Below, piece by piece: positions 1-5,646 of a stretch of DNA of 5,951 bases. The DNA is taken from the NCBI RefSeq assembly GCF_014205845.1, contig NZ_JACHCR010000049.1, positions 1 through 5,951 of the forward strand, given 5' to 3'. Source of the DNA: Mucilaginibacter cryoferens (GTDB lineage Bacteria; Bacteroidota; Bacteroidia; Sphingobacteriales; Sphingobacteriaceae). Numbering within the stretch: the first letter of the stretch is position 1; every line of letters starts with the position of its first letter. The notes below the pieces were generated by a model, which did not search any database, was not told the DNA's origin, and saw only the letters and a list, made by a program, of their open reading frames with translations. Both the position numbers and the translations under genes were made by a program.

Positions 1-47
1 AAAAAGAAGCTACAAAACTTGGATTTATCATTCAGAAAGTAGCTTGA
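1..47 (+). CDS. Possible 3' end of a rightward gene, cut by the window edge
   Basis: Reading in the frame that starts at base 3, the sequence gives KEATKLGFIIQKVA and then TGA at 45-47. This looks like an ordinary protein C-terminus, with mixed polar and hydrophobic residues and common codons, but 14 residues are too few to name a family. Two further points fit a rightward gene ending here: the next gene (394-1761) runs leftward, so the pair would be convergent, and the palindromic repeats between them are followed by T-runs on both strands. A leftward ORF starting at the CAT at 29-31 and leaving the window is an alternative. Confidence is low. Confidence 0.25.
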   Translation, partial: KEATKLGFIIQKVA

Positions 48-67
48 TTATCAATAACTTAAAAACA

Positions 68-161
68 CGTCATTATAAGGCACGAAGCAATCCCCAAAAT
101 ACAGGGCGGATTTGCACAGCTACTCTGTAAGTCGGGGATTGCTTCGTGCCTCGCAATGACG
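68..161. repeat. Palindromic intergenic repeat, copy A
   Basis: A perfect 17-bp inverted repeat pairs GGCACGAAGCAATCCCC (79-95) with GGGGATTGCTTCGTGCC (134-150). After a 4-bp mismatch the pairing resumes outward for 7 bp, CGTCATT (68-74) with AATGACG (155-161). The loop holds the asymmetric core TACAGGGCGGATTTGCA at 100-116. On the minus strand five T's (complement of 61-65) follow the stem. No ORF crosses it. It is an extragenic palindromic (REP-like or MITE-like) element of the CGTCATTGCGAGG...GAAGCAATC type, which I recall as common between genes in Bacteroidota; that assignment rests on memory. Confidence 0.85.
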
Positions 162-217
162 GTGGCGAGGGTGTTGTATTTGAAAGAAAACATACTGATA
201 ACCAATACTTTAAAAAT

Positions 218-312
218 ATGTCGTTATAAGGAACGAAGTAATCTCGTAGCCATGCATATCCGCCCTGTAGAGCTACGAGCTTGCTGCGCTGCGCTCAATG
301 ACATTTTTTTTT
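218..312. repeat. Palindromic intergenic repeat, copy B, inverted and diverged; likely bidirectional terminator
   Basis: The outer stem pairs ATGTCGTT (218-225) with AATGACAT (297-304), including one G-T pair. The inner stem pairs CTCGTAGC (243-250) with GCTACGAG (272-279). The arms between them keep only partial complementarity. The loop contains TGCATATCCGCCCTGTA (253-269), the reverse complement of the copy A core with one mismatch in 17, so this element lies in the opposite orientation to copy A. Nine T's follow the stem on the plus strand (304-312), and five T's follow it on the minus strand (complement of 212-216). That arrangement would suit termination of the leftward kinase operon and of a rightward gene from the left edge. 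Bases 313-393 hold nothing else recognisable. Confidence 0.75.
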
Positions 313-393
313 AAATGCGTTATGGGTAGGTCAGAATGAACAATTTGCATACCATGCACTTGTTGTTTAAAATCAAAAGCTACAATCCGCCGA

Positions 394-1761
394 TTAAACA
401 TGCGGCATTTCTACCATAAACGTGGTACCGCTGTTTAATATAGAACTAACCGCAATACTGCCTTTGTGCAAATCGATTATTTTTTTGGTAAGCGATAGGC
501 CTATCCCGTTGCCACCGGTAAAGCTTTTATTTTCTCCACGGTAAAAGGCGGTAAATATTTTAGGCAGCTCATCTTCGCTTATACCAATGCCCTGATCCTG
601 GAAACGCAGTATGGTTTTATCCGAAAAATAACTTATTGCTACAGACGATTCATTTTCTTTTGAAAACTTGCAGCCATTTTCAATCAGGTTCATAAAAGCA
701 ACCTTCAGCAAATACTCGTTACCCAAAACTGATATAAAATCATCGTCCTCAATTTCCAGTTCAAAAATAATGTTGATCTTATAACCCGGGTGGTTATGCA
801 AAACATCATTGCGGGCATCTAATAAAATCTCATCAAGGCGTACTTCTTTAAACGAGATCTCGGTATGGTCGTAATTGGCTTTGGCCAAATCTAACAAGCT
901 GTTGGATAAGCGCACCAGTTTTTGCGCGTCGCTTATGGCATGGTTAATAGAGTCTTTGTAAAAAAGGTTATCCCTTTCCTTCTCTACGGTTACCTGCAGT
1001 TCGGTAAGCATGGCGGTCAAGGGTGTGCGCAGCTCATGCGATATATTGGATACAAACTCCTTTTGGGCATCAAATGATTTCTCCAGCCGGTTAAGCATGG
1101 CGTTAAAGGTAATGGCCAGTTCGGCAATCTCATCTTTGCCGTTCCCTTCTTTAATCCGCAGATCGAGGTTAGTGGCGGTGATCTCTTCCACTTCATCTAC
1201 CAGGTCTGAAACCGGTTTTAACGCCCGGCTGGCAAAAAACTGCCCTGCTAAGTAAATAAATACAATGGCGATAAAAAACGCGATAATGAGGTTATACTTC
1301 AAATCGCGCAGCTTGCCATAGCCAGCTTCGTCATTGGCGGCGGCGGTTATCACATAGTCGTTTTGTTTGTGATGATACAGAAACCCCACCACCTGTAAAC
1401 TGCCCTGGTAAAACCTTATCTGCTTTTTATGCACTATCTCATCAATCATTTCGGGGGTTTCCTTCACCTTATCAATATCAACGGCATCATGATACAATAA
1501 ATGGAACGATGTATCGTAAATAGCTACCTCCTCCTGAAAAAGTGAATTTTCGGCATTGCGATATATCAGTTGTAGCACAGCGGGCTGTACCCTGGCATCC
1601 AGCAGTAAATTGGCTTTGGTAATTGCCGTGTGGTGTAACAGGCTGTAATACTCCTCCTCCCGGTTTTGGGCAAAAGATAGATAGATCACCAGGGCAAATG
1701 CAAGCAGTAACGCAGCAATAATGGTGGTAAACAAAATGGTGAGCCTGTTACGTATCGTCAT
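394..1761 (-). CDS. Two-component sensor histidine kinase (HAMP, HisKA, HATPase)
   Basis: This 455-residue inner-membrane kinase should autophosphorylate on His and pass the phosphate to the regulator encoded just upstream. Segments in order: TM1 about 9-30; an extracytoplasmic sensor domain about 31-154; TM2 about 155-177; HAMP linker about 176-229; dimerisation helix with SHELRTPL, phospho-acceptor H242; and an ATPase domain. The ATPase domain has an N-box (NLIENGCKF, N362), a G1 box (DQGIGI, D389), an F-box (KIFTAFYRG) and a G2 box (GGNGIGLSL). All catalytic residues are present. The ATG at 1761-1759 overlaps the regulator's TGA (1760-1758) as ATGA, which indicates translational coupling. 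The sensor region has acidic patches (EEE at 35-37; D92-E108 rich in D and E), but I do not recognise its fold. Mg2+ or envelope sensing is only an inference from the neighbouring mgtA. Confidence 0.95.
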   Translation of the reverse strand: MTIRNRLTILFTTIIAALLLAFALVIYLSFAQNREEEYYSLLHHTAITKANLLLDARVQPAVLQLIYRNAENSLFQEEVAIYDTSFHLLYHDAVDIDKVKETPEMIDEIVHKKQIRFYQGSLQVVGFLYHHKQNDYVITAAANDEAGYGKLRDLKYNLIIAFFIAIVFIYLAGQFFASRALKPVSDLVDEVEEITATNLDLRIKEGNGKDEIAELAITFNAMLNRLEKSFDAQKEFVSNISHELRTPLTAMLTELQVTVEKERDNLFYKDSINHAISDAQKLVRLSNSLLDLAKANYDHTEISFKEVRLDEILLDARNDVLHNHPGYKINIIFELEIEDDDFISVLGNEYLLKVAFMNLIENGCKFSKENESSVAISYFSDKTILRFQDQGIGISEDELPKIFTAFYRGENKSFTGGNGIGLSLTKKIIDLHKGSIAVSSILNSGTTFMVEMPHV

Positions 1762-2447
1762 GCTTCTGCTTTAAATATAAAACCCATGCCAGGCCGGGTG
1801 TGAATAAGCTTTACTGCAAAATCACGATCGACCTTTTTACGCAGGTAGTTCATATAAACATCAATAAAGTTGGTACCGGTATCAAAAGTTGTTTCCCAAA
1901 CATTTTCGCTTATCTCGGTTCTTGATAATACCCGCTCGGGGTTGCTCATCAGGTATTCCAGTAGTTTAAACTCTTTGGGTGTAAGGGTAATCTCCATGCC
2001 ATCGCGTTTTACTGTTTTGGTTTGCGTGTTCATTTCAAGGCCTGCTGTTTGCAACAGATTAACGGTTGCCGCCTTTGCAATGGTGTGGTTTCTTTTGGCC
2101 AAAGCGCGGATGCGCACTTCCAGTTCTCTAAAATCAAAAGGTTTAACCAGGTAATCATCGGCACCGGCATCAAACCCCTCTACCTTATCATCGGTTGTAC
2201 CCAGGGCCGTAAGCATAATAACAGGTATTTGCGGCCGGGCAGCTTTAATGAGCTTACAAAGATCAAGCCCGTTAATTTTAGGAAGAATGATATCCATAAT
2301 AATAACATCGTAATCATCCTGTAAGGCCAGTTTTTGCCCCATTTGCCCGTCATAAGCCACACTTACTTCATGGCCGGCCTCGGCCAGGCCACGTTTTATA
2401 ACCGAGGCTACCCGCTCATCATCTTCTATGATCAATATATGCAGCAT
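1758..2447 (-). CDS. OmpR/PhoB-family response regulator
   Basis: This 229-residue DNA-binding regulator is the partner of the downstream kinase. The receiver domain (about 1-118) has the acidic pocket E8-D9-D10, phospho-acceptor D52 (DVIIMDIILP), switch T80 (IMLTAL), Y99 and K102 (VKPF). The winged-helix effector domain (about 128-227) has TPKEFKLLEYL, RVLSRTEISENVW and the C-terminal hairpin IHTRPGMGFIF, typical of OmpR/PhoB proteins. I place the start at the ATG at 2447-2445 (MLHILIIEDD), which puts the first beta strand at the usual distance. A TTG two codons upstream (2453) would add only two residues. No Shine-Dalgarno is visible. It is first in a leftward operon, diverging from mgtA across about 500 bases, so mgtA and its own operon are reasonable candidate targets. 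The specific subfamily cannot be named. Confidence 0.96.
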   Translation of the reverse strand: MLHILIIEDDERVASVIKRGLAEAGHEVSVAYDGQMGQKLALQDDYDVIIMDIILPKINGLDLCKLIKAARPQIPVIMLTALGTTDDKVEGFDAGADDYLVKPFDFRELEVRIRALAKRNHTIAKAATVNLLQTAGLEMNTQTKTVKRDGMEITLTPKEFKLLEYLMSNPERVLSRTEISENVWETTFDTGTNFIDVYMNYLRKKVDRDFAVKLIHTRPGMGFIFKAEA

Positions 2448-2450
2448 GTT

Positions 2451-2458
2451 CAAAATTA
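2451..2458 (-). promoter_or_regulatory. Candidate -7 box for the regulator-kinase operon
   Basis: On the minus strand this reads TAATTTTG, a match to the Bacteroidota -7 consensus TAnnTTTG. It is the only such match I found on that strand in the divergent region. With usual spacing, transcription would begin at about 2447-2444, essentially at the ATG (2447), giving a leaderless or nearly leaderless message. No TTTG -33 box is present at the proper distance; that position is taken by the palindrome at 2460-2482. The short A+T-rich motif could occur by chance. Confidence 0.35.
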
Positions 2459-2459
2459 G

Positions 2460-2482
2460 GCAACATTATCCATACATGTTGC
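2460..2482. promoter_or_regulatory. Palindrome GCAACAT-N9-ATGTTGC, candidate operator
   Basis: A perfect 7-bp inverted repeat pairs GCAACAT (2460-2466) with ATGTTGC (2476-2482) around a 9-base spacer. Its half-sites are 16 bases apart start to start, close to 1.5 helical turns. It begins 13 bases upstream of the regulator ATG and directly abuts the candidate -7 box, covering the expected -33 region. A dimeric DNA-binding protein site is the simplest reading. OmpR-family regulators more often bind direct repeats, so the binder may be another protein. Confidence 0.45.
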
Positions 2483-2545
2483 GCTCTAATAAATTTCTAA
2501 TTTTTTTATAATGGATCTCTAACGGCATAAAAAAGCAGGCTGGCT

Positions 2546-2553
2546 TACCTTTG
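2546..2553 (+). promoter_or_regulatory. Candidate -7 promoter box for mgtA
   Basis: TACCTTTG matches TAnnTTTG exactly and points toward mgtA. It is the only full match I found on the plus strand between the divergent genes. Transcription would start near 2558-2560, giving an mgtA leader of roughly 390 bases. No TTTG -33 element lies at the expected distance (bases near 2522 read ACGG), which is compatible with an activator-dependent promoter. An A+T-rich tract with seven or more T's lies upstream at 2501-2507. Confidence 0.45.
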
Positions 2554-2594
2554 CAGTGCAATTCAGAAACAGTTGCAGCTAATACAAACAAACA

Positions 2595-2645
2595 ATGGAT
2601 ACAGGTCCGAGTATAACAAACAAATTTTTTAGCCCCTCCCGATAA
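2595..2645 (+). CDS. Candidate 16-residue leader peptide in the mgtA leader
   Basis: ATG at 2595-2597 opens MDTGPSITNKFFSPSR, with stop TAA at 2643-2645. It begins about 35 bases after the predicted transcription start. It contains two prolines (P5, P14), and its coding bases include the GGTCCG arm (2604-2609). The complementary CGGACC (2649-2654) lies four bases past the stop, so a ribosome at the stop would mask it. Salmonella mgtA has a 17-codon proline-containing leader ORF, mgtL, that couples translation to mgtA expression; the likeness here is in size and position, not sequence. An ORF this short can arise by chance. Confidence 0.25.
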   Translation: MDTGPSITNKFFSPSR

Positions 2646-2692
2646 GCCCGGACCGCGACTCGTTTTACGCCGCCCCTGCCTTACGGGGGACA

Positions 2693-2887
2693 ATGAACAA
2701 AGCTATGCGTAAAAGAGAAAGAAGGAATAAATCATTCCACAAAAAACAACTGTTTGTTTTTACCAAAACAAACTCATTTAGTACCCCAGATATAAATACC
2801 AGGCTGATAGCCTTCTCCAGCGGAGGGATCAGTTTTGTTATCAACACGCTATTGCACCAGGCAAGCGGCGCTTTGGATGAGGGCTAA
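2693..2887 (+). CDS. Candidate 64-residue leader ORF of unknown function
   Basis: The ORF starts at ATG 2693 and encodes a very basic N-terminus (MNKAMRKRERRNKSFHKKQ) followed by a mixed segment with a mildly hydrophobic stretch (RLIAFSSGGISFVINTLL, about 37-54). I recognise no domain or motif. It lies wholly within the structured mgtA leader and ends 62 bases before mgtA. Its TAA (2885-2887) falls across the stem and loop of the GGGCT/AGCCC hairpin, so translation would reshape the switch elements around 2856-2942. An ORF also exists on the opposite strand here (2665-2847). No Shine-Dalgarno is visible. It may be a leader peptide or a fortuitous ORF across conserved RNA structure. Confidence 0.25.
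   Translation: MNKAMRKRERRNKSFHKKQLFVFTKTNSFSTPDINTRLIAFSSGGISFVINTLLHQASGALDEG
2752..2773 (+). repeat. 9-bp perfect hairpin in the mgtA leader
   Basis: GTTTGTTTT (2752-2760) and AAAACAAAC (2765-2773) are perfectly complementary around a four-base loop, TACC. It is the longest uninterrupted stem in the leader, though weak in G+C. It lies inside the 64-codon ORF and is preceded by a smaller GGAAT/ATTCC hairpin (2724-2738). As DNA it could also be a protein site. Confidence 0.6.
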
Positions 2888-2942
2888 TCAGCCCTGGTCC
2901 GTATTCCGTTTAAAAGCAACACAAGTATCCAACTCAACCAGG
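2798..2942 (+). promoter_or_regulatory. Competing ACCAGG/CCTGGT pairings before the mgtA start
   Basis: ACCAGG occurs at 2798-2803, 2856-2861 and 2937-2942; the only CCTGGT lies at 2893-2898. The first copy extends to ACCAGGCTGAT (2798-2808) and can pair with ATCAGCCCTGGT (2887-2898) over 11 bp with one bulged C. The last copy can pair locally with CCTGGT over 6 bp; its AGG (2940-2942) ends 7 bases before the mgtA ATG, where a Shine-Dalgarno would sit. The long-range pairing also excludes the local hairpins AGGCT-GAT-AGCCT (2801-2813) and GGGCT-AATC-AGCCC (2881-2894). The pairings are read directly from sequence; that they act as a switch is inference. Confidence 0.4.
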
Positions 2943-2949
2943 CAATGTA

Positions 2950-5646
2950 ATGACCATCAAAAATATTACCGCTAAAATAACCGCCCCAAAATCATCAAAC
3001 GACTTTGACGAGCAGGCGGCAACCAAGCTCCGCAATGTATCAAAAGAAGATAGCACTTCTTTTTTTGCAATGCTGGATAGCAATGACCAGGGGCTATCTG
3101 TAACCAACATAGCCGAAAAAAGAAAACATTATGGCTTAAACGAAATACAGCACGAAAAAGCGCCAGCCTGGTATATTCAGCTTTTTCAGGCCTTTGTTAA
3201 CCCCTTTATCGCTGTTTTAATAGTGTTGGCCATTGTATCGTTTATAACCGATGTGTTAATGGCCGATGCCGCCGACAAAAGCTACAAAACAGTAATTGTG
3301 GTTGGCGTAATGATAAGCCTCAGTTCACTGCTGCGTTTTTGGCAGGAGTATACCAGCAACCGGGCCGCCGAAGAATTAAAAAGTATGGTTAAAACCACCG
3401 CCACAGTATTACGCAAAGATGCTGGCAAAAAAGAGATAGATATTAAAGACCTGGTACCCGGCGATATTGTTTACCTGAGCGCCGGCGATATGATACCGGC
3501 AGATTGCCGGGTAATGCAGTCGAAAGATCTTTTTGTGAGCCAGGCCATGCTCACCGGCGAATCGTTACCGTTGGAAAAAAGTGAAATGGCCATTGCCGAC
3601 GCGCACGATAAATCGCCACTTGAACTGGATAATATTTGCTTTATGGGCACCAACGTAGTTAGCGGCGCAGCAGCTGTTATTGTAGTTACCACGGGTAACC
3701 TCACCTATTTTGGAAGCATTGGTAAAGCCATAACAGGCAAACGCGCTGAAACCAGTTTTGATAAGGGTGTTAATAAGGTAAGCTGGCTGCTCATCCGCTT
3801 TATGCTGGTAATGGTGCCCCTGGTATTTTTAGTAAATGGCCTTAGCAAGGGTAACTGGTTTGAGGCTTTGCTGTTTGCCATATCGGTAGCCGTGGGCCTT
3901 ACCCCAGAAATGCTGCCCATGATAGTTACAGCAAATTTGGCCAAGGGAGCCAAAAACATGAGCAAGCGCAAGGTAATTGTAAAACGGTTAAATGCTATTC
4001 AAAACATTGGGGCTATGGATATACTGTGTACCGATAAAACCGGTACGCTTACCATGGATAAAATTGTATTGGAACGGCACCTTAACGTTTTTGGCGATGA
4101 GGATGATGAAGTGATGAAATGGGCGTACCTCAATAGCTTTCATCAAACCGGCTTAAAAAACCTGCTTGATGTTGCCGTATTGGAGCATGCCGAGATCCAC
4201 AGCTGTGTAAACGCCGAGGAGCATTTTGTTAAGATAGATGAAATTCCCTTTGATTTTCAGCGCCGGCGCATGAGTGTGATACTGGAAGAGAAGAACGGCA
4301 AACACCTGCTGATTTGCAAGGGAGCCGTTGAAGAAATGCTGGAGCTATGCACCCACGCCTTCGACCCCGGCGAAGACAAACAACTGCACATTGAAAATGA
4401 TAAAATTGTGCCGATGGATGCCGCCATGCGCAAAAAAATACTGGATACATCGCGCAAACTGAACGAAGAGGGTTTACGTGTGCTGCTCATCGCCATTAAA
4501 GAGGACGAAAAACGCCCCCTTACCTACGCCGTAGCCGACGAGAGCAATATGGTACTAACCGGTTTTATAGGCTTCCTCGACCCGGCAAAGCCATCGGCCA
4601 AACCGGCTATTGAAGGCCTGCATAAACTGGGTGTAGAAATTAAGGTACTAACCGGCGATAACGAGATAGTAACCCGTAAAATATGCAAAGATGTAGGCAT
4701 CCCCGTACAGCATATTTTATTAGGAAAAGACATTGAGCACTTAACCGACGAGGAACTTACCGCCAAATTAGATGAAACCAGCATACTGGCCAAACTGAGC
4801 CCTATCCAAAAATCGCGCATTGTAAAACTATTACAGGCGCAGGGGCATACCGTTGGTTTTATGGGCGATGGTATTAATGATGCTGCCGCGCTAAGGGATG
4901 CCGATGTAGGTATTTCTGTTGATACCGCGGTAGATATTGCCAAAGAAAGCGCCGATATTATTTTGTTAGAGAAAGACCTGATGGTTTTACGTAAAGGCGT
5001 TATATACGGCAGGCGTACGTTTGGCAACATCATTAAGTACATTAAAATGACGGCCAGCAGCAATTACGGCAATATGTTTAGCATGCTGGGTGCAAGCGCC
5101 TTTTTGCCTTTTTTACCTATGCTGCCCATCCAGTTGCTGGTGCAAAACCTGCTGTACGATATATCGCAGGTATCCATCCCCTGGGATAGTATGGATGAAG
5201 ATTTTATTGAGAAACCACAAAAATGGGATGCACGCGGCATCAGCAAATTTATGCTGTACATAGGCCCCATCAGTTCCATATTTGATTATGCTACGTTTTT
5301 TATCATGTTCTATTTCTTTAAGGCCAATTCGCCGGCACATCAAAGCCTGTTTCAAAGCGGCTGGTTTATAGAAGGTTTATTATCGCAAACACTTATAGTG
5401 CACATGATACGTACACGTAAAATACCTTTTATTCAAAGCTGGGCGACAGCGCCGGTGGTAGCGCTTACATCGGCCATAATGCTTATTGGTATCGCTTTAC
5501 CATTTTCGCCGCTAGCACCGGCATTAAAATTAACAGCATTGCCTTTAAGCTATTTTCCATGGCTGGTTGGTATTTTATTAAGCTACTGCCTGCTTACACA
5601 ACTTATTAAAAACTGGTTCATCAATAAATTTCAGCAATGGCTTTAA
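2950..5646 (+). CDS. mgtA: Magnesium-translocating P-type ATPase (P3B type)
   Basis: This inner-membrane ATPase uses ATP to import Mg2+ under low-Mg2+ conditions. Its 898 residues match the usual MgtA length. In order: a polar N-terminal tail (1-30); TM1-2 (about 82-128) with VNPFIAVLIVLAIVSFITDV; the actuator domain with TGES (202-205); TM3-4 (about 279-330) with the MgtA-type VGLTPEMLPM (315-324); phosphorylation site DKTGTLT, D362; ATP-binding CKGA, K457; TGDN (568-571); hinge GDGIND (639-644); then six C-terminal spans including TASSNYGN (701-708), LLVQNLLYDISQ (729-740) and FQSGWF (801-806). The usual DAPAL after the hinge reads DAAAL. The ATG at 2950 is preceded by TA to give TAATG, and only a weak AGG precedes it. 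Regulation is probably by the divergent two-component system and the long leader. The MgtB name is an equal alternative. Confidence 0.97.
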   Translation: MTIKNITAKITAPKSSNDFDEQAATKLRNVSKEDSTSFFAMLDSNDQGLSVTNIAEKRKHYGLNEIQHEKAPAWYIQLFQAFVNPFIAVLIVLAIVSFITDVLMADAADKSYKTVIVVGVMISLSSLLRFWQEYTSNRAAEELKSMVKTTATVLRKDAGKKEIDIKDLVPGDIVYLSAGDMIPADCRVMQSKDLFVSQAMLTGESLPLEKSEMAIADAHDKSPLELDNICFMGTNVVSGAAAVIVVTTGNLTYFGSIGKAITGKRAETSFDKGVNKVSWLLIRFMLVMVPLVFLVNGLSKGNWFEALLFAISVAVGLTPEMLPMIVTANLAKGAKNMSKRKVIVKRLNAIQNIGAMDILCTDKTGTLTMDKIVLERHLNVFGDEDDEVMKWAYLNSFHQTGLKNLLDVAVLEHAEIHSCVNAEEHFVKIDEIPFDFQRRRMSVILEEKNGKHLLICKGAVEEMLELCTHAFDPGEDKQLHIENDKIVPMDAAMRKKILDTSRKLNEEGLRVLLIAIKEDEKRPLTYAVADESNMVLTGFIGFLDPAKPSAKPAIEGLHKLGVEIKVLTGDNEIVTRKICKDVGIPVQHILLGKDIEHLTDEELTAKLDETSILAKLSPIQKSRIVKLLQAQGHTVGFMGDGINDAAALRDADVGISVDTAVDIAKESADIILLEKDLMVLRKGVIYGRRTFGNIIKYIKMTASSNYGNMFSMLGASAFLPFLPMLPIQLLVQNLLYDISQVSIPWDSMDEDFIEKPQKWDARGISKFMLYIGPISSIFDYATFFIMFYFFKANSPAHQSLFQSGWFIEGLLSQTLIVHMIRTRKIPFIQSWATAPVVALTSAIMLIGIALPFSPLAPALKLTALPLSYFPWLVGILLSYCLLTQLIKNWFINKFQQWL

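Larger units (their letters stand above)
2560..2949 (+). promoter_or_regulatory. Long structured 5' leader of mgtA
   Basis: This region is rich in short perfect inverted repeats. They are GGTCCG/CGGACC (2604-2609/2649-2654), CCCC/GGGG (2673-2676/2686-2689), GGAAT/ATTCC (2724-2728/2734-2738), GTTTGTTTT/AAAACAAAC (2752-2760/2765-2773), AGGCT/AGCCT (2801-2805/2809-2813), CTCC/GGAG (2815-2818/2822-2825), GGGCT/AGCCC (2881-2885/2890-2894) and CCTGGT/ACCAGG (2893-2898/2937-2942). Several share bases and cannot form together. There is no T-run after the late hairpins, so translational or Rho-dependent control fits better than an intrinsic attenuator. I do not see the M-box (ykoK) Mg2+ riboswitch consensus. 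Long mgtA leaders that sense Mg2+ are known in Salmonella; a similar role here is inferred. Confidence 0.4.

Noticed and set aside
68..305. CRISPR array or tRNA-like fold in the repeat region
   Set aside because: The repeats are large palindromes in opposite orientation, not short direct repeats with regular spacers, and there is no cloverleaf with a T-arm GGTTCGA-type sequence.
1010..1255. Plus-strand ORF of 81 codons inside the kinase gene
   Set aside because: It is antisense to the HAMP and SHELRTPL region of the kinase, which is clearly coding on the minus strand.
2466..2847. Two minus-strand ORFs in the divergent control region (2466-2693 and 2665-2847)
   Set aside because: They overlap the predicted promoter, palindrome and mgtA leader, have no recognisable domain, and show no start signal. 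The region looks regulatory rather than coding on that strand.
2889..2915. Intrinsic transcription attenuator just before mgtA
   Set aside because: The GGGCT/AGCCC hairpin is not followed by a run of T's, so Rho-independent termination there is unlikely.
2560..2949. M-box (ykoK) Mg2+ riboswitch upstream of mgtA
   Set aside because: The gene context prompted a look, but I could not find the conserved M-box segments. A covariance-model scan (Rfam M-box) would settle this; the pairings described here are different.
4524..5063. A 179-codon ORF on the minus strand inside mgtA
   Set aside because: The plus strand here encodes the conserved TGDN, GDGIND and transmembrane segments of MgtA. The antisense product is a low-complexity serine- and leucine-rich translation with no recognisable domain.
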